A stretch of 16,372 nucleotides of DNA from DASVDK01 sp036381125 [NCBI: Thermodesulfobacteriota bacterium] (GTDB lineage: Bacteria > DASVDK01), in NCBI GenBank assembly GCA_036381125.1, contig DASVDK010000381.1, positions 1 through 16,372 on the forward strand, written 5' to 3'. Positions within the stretch are counted from its first letter, which is position 1; every line of letters starts with the position of its first letter. Below the pieces are notes generated by a model. That model was not told where the DNA came from. It saw only the letters and a list, made by a program, of their open reading frames with translations, and did not search any database. The position numbers and the translations under genes were made by a program. Below are positions 1-6,997 of the stretch, piece after piece.

Positions 1-159
1 GGGGAGCACGAGGCGCCCGTCCGCCTCGATCTCGTCCGCGCCGCGGGCCGGGAGCGACGGTCCCAGCGCGGCCACGCGGCCGCCAGAGATCCCGATGTCC
101 ACGACCTCTCCCGACTCGAGCCTGGCGTTCCGCAGGACGAGGTCGTGCCGTCCAGGCAT
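1..159 (-). CDS. Amidohydrolase, cytosine deaminase/AtzC-like (N-terminal 53 residues; gene continues beyond window start)
   Basis: Only the first 53 codons are in the window. They show the small N-terminal beta-sandwich typical of metal-dependent amidohydrolases: DLVLRNARL, then VVDIGISGGRVAALGP, then an acidic stretch ending EADGRLVLP. In this family the next residues usually carry the HxH metal motif, which lies outside. The pattern (LVxRNAxL, VDIGI, GxRI/VxxIG) resembles cytosine deaminase and the s-triazine enzyme AtzC more than dihydroorotase, but that is a judgement from the N-terminus alone. Its ATG shares one base with the stop of the carbamate kinase gene (TGATG), so it is translationally coupled as the sixth gene of the operon. 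Possible jobs, all inferred: deaminating a ring precursor before ring opening, or hydrolysing the amide left after carbamoyl transfer. Confidence 0.75.
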   Translation of the reverse strand, partial: MPGRHDLVLRNARLESGEVVDIGISGGRVAALGPSLPARGADEIEADGRLVLP

Positions 160-1127
160 CACGGGTCGCGGGCGAGCCGGGTCCCGCCCTTCCCCTCGAG
201 GGCGTCACGGACCCGCTCGAGCGAGGTGATGATCACCGTGTCCCCTCCCCCCTCCAGGTACTGCACCGCGGCCCGGATCTTCGGCGCCATGCTCCCCTCG
301 GCGAACTGCCCGGCCTCGAGGTGGGCCTTCGCCTCCGCGACGGAGAGGCGCGGCACCGGCCGCTCGGCCGGCGTGCCGAAGTCGAGCGCCACGCTGTCGA
401 CGCCGGTGAGGTTGAGGTACAGGCCGGCGCCGAGGCCGAGGGCGAGGAGCGCGCCGGTCAGGTCCTTGTCGATCACGGCGGCCACGCCCCGGTACCGGCC
501 GTCCGCCTGCCGCGTCACGGGGATGCCGCCGCCGCCGGCCGCGATGGGGACGACGCCGGCCGCGACCAGATGGCGCACCGCCTCGAGCTCGACGATCGCC
601 TTCGGCGGCGGCGACGGGACGACGCGGCGGTGGCCCCGCCCGGCGTCGTCCCGGAACTCCCACCCGGTCCGGCTGGCGATCCGCTCGGCCTCCTCCGGCG
701 TGTAGAAGGGCCCGACCGGCTTCGACGGGTGCCGAAAGGCCGGGTCGTCCGCGTCGACCTCCACCTGCGTGACGACCGAGGCCACGGGCGCCGGGACGCC
801 GGCCGCGAGGAGGGCGTTGGCGAGGCTCTGCTGGATCATGTAGCCCATCCCCCCCTGCGAGTCGGCGACGCTGACGTCCATCGGCATGGCGGGGACCACG
901 GTGCTCGCCATGGCCATGCGGATGAGGATGTTGCCGATGACCGGCCCGTTCCCATGCGTGAGCACGAGGCGGTTGCCGCGCGTGGCCATCCAGGCGAGGT
1001 GCTCGCAGGTCCGCCGCAGGATCTCGAACTGCTCCTCGGCCGTTCCGCGGATCCCCTTCGGGTAGGTCGCGTTGCCGCCCAGCGCCACGACGGTCAGCTG
1101 CGGGTCAGTGCGCATCGGCTGTAACAT
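159..1127 (-). CDS. Carbamate kinase (AllK/ArcC-like)
   Basis: Makes ATP from carbamoyl phosphate and ADP, releasing carbamate that decays to CO2 and ammonia; cytosolic. The amino-acid-kinase fold is clear: VVALGGNATYPKG near the N-terminus, LTHGNGPVIGN, MDVSVADSQGGMGYMIQQSL, a mid-region VDADDPAFRHPSKPVG, VPIAAGGGGIPV, VIDKDLTGALLA and a C-terminal FAEGSMAPKIRAA followed by GGGDTVIIT. At 322 residues the length suits the family (about 300-320). I chose the ATG at 1127 because a GAGG lies about 10 bases before it. The ATG at 1115 (four codons later) is nearly as good, while the open frame further upstream runs into the preceding gene. It starts 4 bases after the ring amidohydrolase stop and overlaps the next gene by one base. 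Beside FdrA/DUF1116/DUF2877 homologues it corresponds to E. coli YbcF (AllK), which uses carbamoyl phosphate from oxalurate breakdown. Confidence 0.93.
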   Translation of the reverse strand: MLQPMRTDPQLTVVALGGNATYPKGIRGTAEEQFEILRRTCEHLAWMATRGNRLVLTHGNGPVIGNILIRMAMASTVVPAMPMDVSVADSQGGMGYMIQQSLANALLAAGVPAPVASVVTQVEVDADDPAFRHPSKPVGPFYTPEEAERIASRTGWEFRDDAGRGHRRVVPSPPPKAIVELEAVRHLVAAGVVPIAAGGGGIPVTRQADGRYRGVAAVIDKDLTGALLALGLGAGLYLNLTGVDSVALDFGTPAERPVPRLSVAEAKAHLEAGQFAEGSMAPKIRAAVQYLEGGGDTVIITSLERVRDALEGKGGTRLARDP

Positions 1128-1131
1128 GCCG

Positions 1132-2241
1132 TCAGGCCCTCGCCACGACCGCCACCGGGCCGCCCCCGGCCGGGCCCTGGTGCTCCGATCCTCCGGATAC
1201 GTAGACCATCGGGTCACCGACGATCGAGGCGACGACGGCGCCGACCACCGCCCGCGCGTGCCGCGTGTTGTTGATGTCGGAGTCGTTCAGCATCGTGTGC
1301 CGGCGTCCCCGGACGTAGCCGCTCGGATCGGCCTCCGCCTTGGCGAAGACGTTCACGATCCGCGCCGCGTCGTCCGGGTGCACGGTCCCCTCGACGCGCA
1401 GGCCGGCCTCGCGGAGCGCCTGCCGTACGGCGTCGCCGTCGATCGCGTCCCTCATGACGGCGTGGCTGACCGTGAGGTCGCTCGAGGAGGCCTCCGAGTT
1501 CCCCATGAGGATGATCTCGCAGTTCATCAGCTCCACGCCGGCCGACGTGGACGCGACGCCGGAGTAGAGCCCCCAGTCCTTGCAGATCACCTCGTCCGAC
1601 AGCTTCGCCTCGGCGATCTCACCGAGCGCGAGCCCCACGCCGAGGGCCGAGGCCCCGCGCGAGAACCCCATGGACTCGTAGGTATCGGTCGTCGCCACCG
1701 TCCCGCCCCGGCGGTGGGCCTCCTCGATCCGCTCCGACGTGAGGAGCGGGCACTTGATCTGCACGAAGTGCACGTCGCCGGGCGAATCGACCTCCGCGTC
1801 GCGCATCGCCTCCCTGACCGTCCTCGCCACCTCGAGCACCTGCGGCATCCGGCCGATCTCCTCGGGCCTGAACAGGCGGGTGTGCGCGACGCCGATCGCG
1901 AGCCGCTTGCCGCGCCCCCTCGCTCCGCCGCCCGCGTCCTTCCTCCGCGCGAAGACGGTGGCGTGCGGGCTCAGGACCCCCTCGGTCCCGCCGGACATGA
2001 CGAACGCGACCCGCCGCGCCACCTCGTCGCGGGACACCCCGAGGACCTCCGAGAGGAACACCTGGAACGCGAGGACGGCGTAGCCCCGGGTGAAGTCGTT
2101 CACGCAGCCGTTGCCTTCCGTCTTGGCGAGGATCGCGACGATCTCGTCGGCCCTGACGTCGCCGCGGTCGAGGAGCGCCTTGAGGGTCGAGACGTCGCCC
2201 GGCCCGGCCATCGGGATCCTCGCGACCTGAACTGTCGTCAT
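1132..2241 (-). CDS. Ring-opening amidohydrolase, cyanuric acid amidohydrolase/barbiturase family
   Basis: Hydrolyses an amide bond in a cyclic imide or triazine: cyanurate to carboxybiuret, or barbiturate to ureidomalonate, are the known reactions. The 369 residues match the family length (about 360-370). Family motifs are all present: [17 protein letters not shown] (residues 39-55), [20 protein letters not shown] (81-100), [10 protein letters not shown] (159-168), [20 protein letters not shown] (184-203), [11 protein letters not shown] (230-240), [12 protein letters not shown] (297-308) and a C-terminal [18 protein letters not shown]. The fold has three repeats, each with a Lys and a Ser. 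By position these are K40/S83, K163/S231 or S233, and K301/S349. Which substrate it prefers cannot be read from this. Its ATG overlaps the DUF1116 stop (ATGA) and carbamate kinase begins 4 bases after its stop, so it is embedded in a carbamoyl-phosphate-generating operon, unlike the classical atzDEF layout. Confidence 0.93.
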   Translation of the reverse strand: MTTVQVARIPMAGPGDVSTLKALLDRGDVRADEIVAILAKTEGNGCVNDFTRGYAVLAFQVFLSEVLGVSRDEVARRVAFVMSGGTEGVLSPHATVFARRKDAGGGARGRGKRLAIGVAHTRLFRPEEIGRMPQVLEVARTVREAMRDAEVDSPGDVHFVQIKCPLLTSERIEEAHRRGGTVATTDTYESMGFSRGASALGVGLALGEIAEAKLSDEVICKDWGLYSGVASTSAGVELMNCEIILMGNSEASSSDLTVSHAVMRDAIDGDAVRQALREAGLRVEGTVHPDDAARIVNVFAKAEADPSGYVRGRRHTMLNDSDINNTRHARAVVGAVVASIVGDPMVYVSGGSEHQGPAGGGPVAVVARA

Positions 2242-3698
2242 CGCTTCTGCTCCTCGGCAAGCCGGTCCGCGCCGACCGCGTCGGCGAGCGCCAGCATCGC
2301 CTCCTCGAAACAGGACATCGGGGCTCGCACGATGCCGGCCCCGATCTGCCCCACGCCCGCCTCCCGGTGCGCGATTCCGGTGTTGATCACGGGCCTGATC
2401 CCCGTATCGACGACCGCGCGCAGGTCGATCCCGGTCGGGGTGCCGGAGAAGTCCAGCGGCGGCAGCGAGAACTTCGCGTTGCGGGCCAGGGTGATCTCGT
2501 ACATCTCGCGCGTGTACGCCAGGGCGTCGTCGGGGGTGCCGCCGACGAACTGCACCATCGCGGGCGCGGCCCCCATGGCGAAGCCGCCGAACCCGGCGGT
2601 CTCGGTGATCGCGCTGTCGCCGAGGTCCGGGTTCGCGTCCGCCTCCGAGTAGCCGGAGAAGTAGAGCCCCTGCGGCGTCGGTGCCGGGGCCGTGAACCAC
2701 CGGTCGCCGAGCCCGCTCACGCGGATGCCGAACTCGACGCCGTTGCGGGTCATCGCGGTCACGAGGCTGCTGCCCGCGACCCCGTGCGCCGCGTCGAGGC
2801 TTGCCTTGCAGGCGGCCATCGAGAGGTTCAGGAAGAAGTGGTTGTTGCCGTCCACGAAGGCGAGGACCTCCTCGACGTGGCCCGTGTCGAGGCCGGACCG
2901 CAGGAGCGCGGTCGCGAGGGTTCGGAAGAGCAAGGAGGTGGCGGCCACGTTCCGGTTGTGGACGTCGTCCCCCATCTGGAGCGCCTGGGCCATGATCGGC
3001 GCGAGGCGCAGGCCGCCCTCGATCGTGGCGAGGGCCCGCTGCAGGGCCGGCGCGAGCCGGCGCTCGATCCACCGGAGCCGGTCGATCACTTCGGGGCCGT
3101 AGGCGCCGAACCGGAGCACCTTGCCGAGCCCCTCGTTCAGGTTGCTGTAGGCCGTGTTGCCGCTGGTCGTGTTGCGGACCACGAAGAGCGGCATCGACGG
3201 CGAGATGACCCCTGCCATGGGGCCGACGGCCGAGAAGTGGTGGCAGGCGTCGAAGCGGATCCCGCCGCTCGCCGCGAGCCGCTGGGCCTCCTCGACGGAC
3301 GAGGCCCAGCCCTCGTAGAGGACCGCGCCGGTGACCGCGCCGCGCATGGGCCCGCACATCCGCTCCCACGCGATGGGCGGCCCCGCATGGAGGATCGTCC
3401 GCCCGAGGTCGGGCCACACCTCGGCCGCCCGTCCGACGCCCACGAGCACCGGCTGCGCCTCGAGGAGGCGGCCGACGGCGTCGCGGTTGGCCGCGTCCAC
3501 CCGCGAGCCGGCAGCGTCCGGGTCGTCGGGGTCGCCGGCGAGGAGCGCGAGCGTCCACGCCGTCCGCGGCTCCCCCTCGCCGGGCGGCCGCCAGTCCACG
3601 TGGTACACCGGCGCGCCGGCCGCGCGCACGGCGTCGGTGAACGCCTCCACGCCGATGTTGATGACCGAGGGTTCGCGTTCGAGCAGCCCGGCGCTCAT
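2238..3698 (-). CDS. allG: DUF1116 protein, oxamate carbamoyltransferase subunit AllG-like (YlbE family)
   Basis: Homologue of E. coli YlbE/AllG, one of three subunits (with FdrA/AllF and YlbF/AllH) reported to form oxamic transcarbamylase, which converts oxalurate and phosphate to oxamate and carbamoyl phosphate. The 486 residues contain the DUF1116 landmarks: [10 protein letters not shown] near the start, a [15 protein letters not shown] segment (111-125), [20 protein letters not shown] (149-168), MGDDVHNRN (242-250), [16 protein letters not shown] around 281-296, [14 protein letters not shown], and a C-terminal [20 protein letters not shown] followed by [10 protein letters not shown]. It is longer than the E. 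coli protein (about 420). The start overlaps the fdrA-like stop (ATGA) and its own stop overlaps the ring amidohydrolase start (ATGA), so subunit synthesis is coupled. The family assignment is firm; the substrate here may differ from oxalurate. Confidence 0.9.
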   Translation of the reverse strand: MSAGLLEREPSVINIGVEAFTDAVRAAGAPVYHVDWRPPGEGEPRTAWTLALLAGDPDDPDAAGSRVDAANRDAVGRLLEAQPVLVGVGRAAEVWPDLGRTILHAGPPIAWERMCGPMRGAVTGAVLYEGWASSVEEAQRLAASGGIRFDACHHFSAVGPMAGVISPSMPLFVVRNTTSGNTAYSNLNEGLGKVLRFGAYGPEVIDRLRWIERRLAPALQRALATIEGGLRLAPIMAQALQMGDDVHNRNVAATSLLFRTLATALLRSGLDTGHVEEVLAFVDGNNHFFLNLSMAACKASLDAAHGVAGSSLVTAMTRNGVEFGIRVSGLGDRWFTAPAPTPQGLYFSGYSEADANPDLGDSAITETAGFGGFAMGAAPAMVQFVGGTPDDALAYTREMYEITLARNAKFSLPPLDFSGTPTGIDLRAVVDTGIRPVINTGIAHREAGVGQIGAGIVRAPMSCFEEAMLALADAVGADRLAEEQKR

Positions 3699-5275
3699 CG
3701 TCCCGCCTCCCCGGGGCCGGCGCCCCGTGTCGCAATGGCGACCGCCGCCCGGGCCGCGGCGGCGTTGCTCGGCAGGAGGAGGACTCCGGCTTCGCGCAGG
3801 CGCGCCTCCTGCGCGGAGAGCCGCTGCGGGTCCCCCTCGGTGCCGCAGACCGACGCCACGACGGAGAGGTGGCGCCCTTCCCGCTCCGCGAGCGCCCGCG
3901 CCTCGCGCACCGCCGGGACCAGCGCGCCGGCGGGATCGGGGTGCGCGCCGTAGCCGAGCACGACGTCGAGCAGGACGACGGCGGTGGCCGGATCGCGCGC
4001 CTCGCGGCGCAGGCGTTCCACGCGGTACCGGAAGTCGATCATCGGGTGCGGCCGGCCGACCGTGAACTCGTCGGTCCCCATGTCGACGGCCGTGTGCTCC
4101 CGGCTCTCGTCGGGGTCGCCGAGCCGCCGCGCCGCGTCGAGCGGGACGTTGGAGTAGGCGTCGATACCCCGCTCGCGCCAGACGACCTGCGCCTCGGTGC
4201 AGAGGGTCCCGCCGGAGAAGAGGCCGCGGATGTAGCGCTGACCCCGGCCGAGCCGGGCAGCCTCCGCCCGCACGCGTTCGGCGTCTGGCAGGGGCGCGGC
4301 CTCGCCCGGCCCCGGCGCCTCGCCCCGTGCCAGGGCGACGCCGGCCGCCGCCGCGTCCTCGAGCGTCACGGCCGGCACGGCGCCCGCCCGTCGCACGGGC
4401 TCCGGGTCGCCCCCGAGGAACAGGACCACGACCGGCTTCTCGCAGGTCCCGACCAGGCCCAGCATCTTCGCGGCCACGGCGGGGGCCGGCGGCTTGGAGA
4501 CGAGGACGATCACGCGCGTCGCCGGGTCGGCCCGCAGCGCCTCGAAGCCCTGCTGCATGGTCGCCCCGCCGACCGGCGCCGAGACGTCGTTGCTCCCCGT
4601 GCCGATGCCGTGCGAGATGCCCTCGCCCTGCCGGTCGATCAGGCAGCTCACCTCCTGCAGGCCGGTGCCGGCCGCGGCCACGAGGCCGACGCCGCCGCGC
4701 CTGACGACGTTGGCGAAGCCGAGCGGGACCCCGCCGATGATGGCCGTCCCGCAGTCGGGCCCCATGACGAGGAGCCCCTTGCGCCGGGCGAGGGCCTTGA
4801 GGTGCACCTCCTGCTCGACCGGGACGTTGTTGCTGAAGAGGAACACGTGCAGCCCGCGGCGGAGCGCCTTGAGCGCCTCGGCGCCGGCGTACGCCCCGGG
4901 CGTCGAGACGAGGACCAGGTTCGCGTCGGCCAGGCGCCGCAGCGCCGTTGCCAGCGCCCGCGCGGGCCGCTCCTCAGGCGCCGCGCCGCCGCGGGGGGCC
5001 TCCTCGCCCGCGAGCATCGCCTCGACGCGTCCCGACGCGTCCGCGAGCGCCTGTTCGGACTCTCCCTCGAGGACCACGACGAGGTCGTCGGGGCCGGCCG
5101 CCTGCGCGTCGGCGGTAAGCTGTCCGGCCTCCTCGAGGATCGCCTTGTTCGCCGCCGTGCCCATCACCAGCGCCGCGCGGCGCACGCCCGCGAGCGCGGC
5201 GGCCGCCTCGGAGATCCGCATGAGGGCCACCGAGTCCTTGTAGAGGCCCGGCTTCACGATGGTCGTCACCGGCAT
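3695..5275 (-). CDS. allF: FdrA/AllF-like acyl-CoA synthetase-fold subunit of oxamate carbamoyltransferase
   Basis: Homologue of E. coli FdrA (AllF), which has the fold of the succinyl-CoA synthetase alpha/beta chains but is reported to work in oxamic transcarbamylase. Visible features: [15 protein letters not shown] at the N-terminus, [11 protein letters not shown] (37-47), [11 protein letters not shown] (120-130), [19 protein letters not shown] (168-186), [19 protein letters not shown] (196-214), [12 protein letters not shown] (221-232), then a C-terminal half with [17 protein letters not shown], a [10 protein letters not shown] stretch and [16 protein letters not shown]. The 526 residues are near the usual 510-555. 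I start at the ATG at 5275, because AAAGGAG sits 8 bases before it; the GTG two codons earlier would be only 2 bases from that site. It follows the permease by 46 bases and overlaps DUF1116 by ATGA. The last residues (GAGPGEAGR) look unconserved. Confidence 0.9.
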   Translation of the reverse strand: MPVTTIVKPGLYKDSVALMRISEAAAALAGVRRAALVMGTAANKAILEEAGQLTADAQAAGPDDLVVVLEGESEQALADASGRVEAMLAGEEAPRGGAAPEERPARALATALRRLADANLVLVSTPGAYAGAEALKALRRGLHVFLFSNNVPVEQEVHLKALARRKGLLVMGPDCGTAIIGGVPLGFANVVRRGGVGLVAAAGTGLQEVSCLIDRQGEGISHGIGTGSNDVSAPVGGATMQQGFEALRADPATRVIVLVSKPPAPAVAAKMLGLVGTCEKPVVVLFLGGDPEPVRRAGAVPAVTLEDAAAAGVALARGEAPGPGEAAPLPDAERVRAEAARLGRGQRYIRGLFSGGTLCTEAQVVWRERGIDAYSNVPLDAARRLGDPDESREHTAVDMGTDEFTVGRPHPMIDFRYRVERLRREARDPATAVVLLDVVLGYGAHPDPAGALVPAVREARALAEREGRHLSVVASVCGTEGDPQRLSAQEARLREAGVLLLPSNAAAARAAVAIATRGAGPGEAGR

Positions 5276-5283
5276 CGGCACGT

Positions 5284-5290
5284 CTCCTTT
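5284..5290 (-). promoter_or_regulatory. Ribosome binding site deciding the fdrA-like start
   Basis: Read on the minus strand this is AAAGGAG, 8 bases before the ATG at 5275. It is only 2 bases from the in-frame GTG at 5281, so it favours the ATG. Confidence 0.7.
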
Positions 5291-5291
5291 C

Positions 5292-5318
5292 GCCGCGGTC
5301 GGCCGGCTGCCCCGCGGC
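5292..5318 (-). other. Short GC stem-loop between permease and fdrA-like gene
   Basis: A perfect 7-bp inverted repeat (GCCGCGG at 5292-5298, CCGCGGC at 5312-5318) encloses a 13-base loop in the 46-base gap. There is no T-run after it on the minus strand, so it is not a classical terminator. It could modulate the permease to fdrA ratio by attenuation or mRNA processing, or it could be chance in GC-rich DNA. Confidence 0.3.
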
Positions 5319-5321
5319 CCC

Positions 5322-6647
5322 TCATCGGATGGCCGTCACGATGGCGGCGAGGACGATCGTCACGACGAGGGCCGCCGGCATGTATGGAAGGTTGTTCCGG
5401 ATGACGCGCACGATCTCCGTCTGGAATCCGTGTGCCGTGGCGGCGACGTTGATCTGCACCGGGCTGATCATGGCCCCCTGGGCGACCGCGATGCCGACGA
5501 AGCCGAAGGCCCACACCGGCACGCCGACCGCGGCAAGGACCGGGATGACGAGGGCGTCGATCGCCACGGTGTAGGCCGCCGACGGGATCGCGATGAGGAA
5601 CGCCGCGACCAGGGCCACCGCGGTGACGATGCGGAGCGGGGCGAGGCCGACGAACCCGGCGATCGTCGAGAAGGTGCCGATCTCCGCGAGGAGGTTGATG
5701 AAGCCGAGGAAGAGGCCCACCAGGAACAGGTACCGGAGGATCGTGAGGCCGCCGTCGATGAACATCTCCCCGATGCGGTTCGGGCTCAGCTTGAGGGCGA
5801 CCGCGGCAACCGCGAGGACCCAGAGCGGGGTGAGCGCCGGCGAGAAGATCGGCTTGCCGACGAGCCGGTTGACGAACGGCCCGAGGAGGATGATCGCCAG
5901 CAGCACGAAGAACGGCGACGAGCGCCGCCAGGGCCCTCCCACGACCTCCGGCGGCTCGGCCTGCGCCTCGGCGACCGCCGCCTTGAGCCCGGCGGGAACG
6001 GCCTCGGCGGGTGCGGCGCTCGGGAGGAGGGGCTCGATCGTGCCCGCCAGCCGCCGGCGGCGGACCCCCCACCAGGCGAGCACCACGCCGATCAGCCAGA
6101 ATGCGATGGTGTACGGCCGCATGAAGGCCGCGTAGTCGACCGGGCTGAGCTGCATCTGCTGCGAGATGTACGCGCTCTCGGCCGAGGCCGGCGACGTGGC
6201 CCACGACGCGCCGGACACGATGGACATCCCGGCGACGAGCTGCGGGACGAAGCCGACGACGGTGGCGACCAGGGGGGCGGTCACGAGCGTGTTGGCCGCG
6301 CCGATCCCCGCGACGTACGTCGCGAGCGCCTGCACGAGCGTCATCGCCCCTGCCACGAGTTCGAGCCTGTCGCCGAAGCGCCGCTGGATCAGCTCGAGGA
6401 TGGCGCGGGTCGAACCCGCCTTCGCGAGGACCATGGCCGTCGCGGCGAACATCAGGACGGACGTGATCCCGAGGATCTGCGTGACCCCCTTGAGGAACAG
6501 CTCGGTGACCGTGGCCAGGTCGAGGCCGCCGATGATCACGGCCGCGGCCCCTCCCACGAGCCCGGCGACGAGGATGTGCGCTCTGAAGGGGGGGAGAAGC
6601 ATGAGGAGGATCAGGATCAGCGGCAAAACCTTGAGGAACTCTTCCAT
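5322..6647 (-). CDS. Ion-transporter (IT) superfamily-like permease, probable carboxylate/ureido-acid transporter
   Basis: Inner-membrane protein of 441 residues with about 10-12 hydrophobic segments, for example 6-20, 25-41, 58-74, 120-143, 181-195, 245-261, 272-286, 304-321, 340-360, 364-390 and 421-440. A polar cytoplasmic-type linker (about 196-243, RRRR and acidic) splits it into two halves. Each half has a conserved-looking small-residue/SP motif: SGASWATSPASAESAYIS (145-162) and AQGAMISPVQINVAATAHGF (389-408). Paired motifs of this sort are typical of IT-superfamily carriers with inverted halves (CitMHS, GntP, DASS type). I do not recognise the exact family. As first gene of the ring-opening/carbamoyltransferase operon it probably imports the substrate or exports a carboxylate product. 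The start ATG has GGGAGAA upstream; the open frame extends further upstream, but without transporter-like sequence. Confidence 0.8.
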   Translation of the reverse strand: MEEFLKVLPLILILLMLLPPFRAHILVAGLVGGAAAVIIGGLDLATVTELFLKGVTQILGITSVLMFAATAMVLAKAGSTRAILELIQRRFGDRLELVAGAMTLVQALATYVAGIGAANTLVTAPLVATVVGFVPQLVAGMSIVSGASWATSPASAESAYISQQMQLSPVDYAAFMRPYTIAFWLIGVVLAWWGVRRRRLAGTIEPLLPSAAPAEAVPAGLKAAVAEAQAEPPEVVGGPWRRSSPFFVLLAIILLGPFVNRLVGKPIFSPALTPLWVLAVAAVALKLSPNRIGEMFIDGGLTILRYLFLVGLFLGFINLLAEIGTFSTIAGFVGLAPLRIVTAVALVAAFLIAIPSAAYTVAIDALVIPVLAAVGVPVWAFGFVGIAVAQGAMISPVQINVAATAHGFQTEIVRVIRNNLPYMPAALVVTIVLAAIVTAIR

Positions 6648-6753
6648 CAGGCGTTCTCCCTCGGATGCTCCGGATCGCTCGCAGAGCCGTGGAGCCCGAT
6701 CGTCCCCACGGCGTGAGCCCGCGCCGGATTCCTGGCGATTCGAGTGGCCGTCG

Positions 6754-6769
6754 TGCAACGCCGGTGCCA
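6754..6769 (-). promoter_or_regulatory. Sigma-54 (RpoN) -24/-12 promoter for the six-gene operon
   Basis: On the minus strand the sequence is TGGCACCGGCGTTGCA. It matches the RpoN consensus TGGCAC-N5-TTGCA exactly, with the diagnostic GG and GC separated by 10 bases. Transcription should start near 6743, leaving a leader of about 95 bases before the permease ATG at 6647. Sigma-54 promoters require an enhancer-binding activator such as NtrC, which fits an operon releasing ammonia from a nitrogen-rich compound. The match is seen directly; use and activator identity are inferred. Confidence 0.75.
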
Positions 6770-6914
6770 CCGTTCCGTGCCCGGAAGAGGCCCGTCCTGC
6801 GTGGGAGAATCGTCTCGGGCCGAGACAGCGCCGCCCCAGACGGGACGGCCATGCCTCACCGGAAGTCGGCTGCCGAGCGGCGCCCCGCTCCGGGGTCCGG
6901 CGCATCCAGCCGGT

Positions 6915-6937
6915 GGTACGGGACGCGCTGGCGTACC
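6915..6937. promoter_or_regulatory. Inverted repeat GGTACG-N11-CGTACC, candidate activator/operator site
   Basis: Both 6-base arms match perfectly. The centre is about 180 bases upstream of the predicted sigma-54 start, a typical distance for an enhancer-binding protein, and about 70 bases before the allH-like GTG. It is not a recognisable NtrC box (TGCACC-N5-GGTGCA). Could be chance. Confidence 0.35.
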
Positions 6938-6997
6938 GCGACGAGGCGACACCGGGGCCGGACGCGCAGCGGCTCGATCCAGCAAGGGGCTGAGGAG

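Larger units (their letters stand above)
6648..6997. promoter_or_regulatory. 350-bp divergent control region between the minus-strand operon and allH-like gene
   Basis: No convincing gene lies here; reading frames that cross it are extensions of the flanking genes with atypical composition. It holds the sigma-54-type promoter (6754-6769, reading left) and a 6-bp-arm inverted repeat (6915-6937). I see no clear -35/-10 promoter for the rightward gene. A shared regulator could control both directions from here. Confidence 0.6.

Noticed and set aside
2367-3953. Long plus-strand open frame opposite the DUF1116 gene (similar ones lie opposite fdrA and the permease)
   Set aside because: Composition is His/Arg/Asp-rich with no recognisable domains, fully antisense to well-supported genes with family motifs.
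5276-5281. GTG start for the fdrA-like gene two codons before the ATG
   Set aside because: The AAAGGAG site would be only 2 bases from it, against an ideal 8 bases for the ATG at 5275.
6665-6997. Upstream extension of the allH-like frame to an ATG at 6665
   Set aside because: The extra 111 residues are Arg/Pro-rich with no family similarity and would cover the sigma-54 promoter region; a better-placed GTG exists at 6998.
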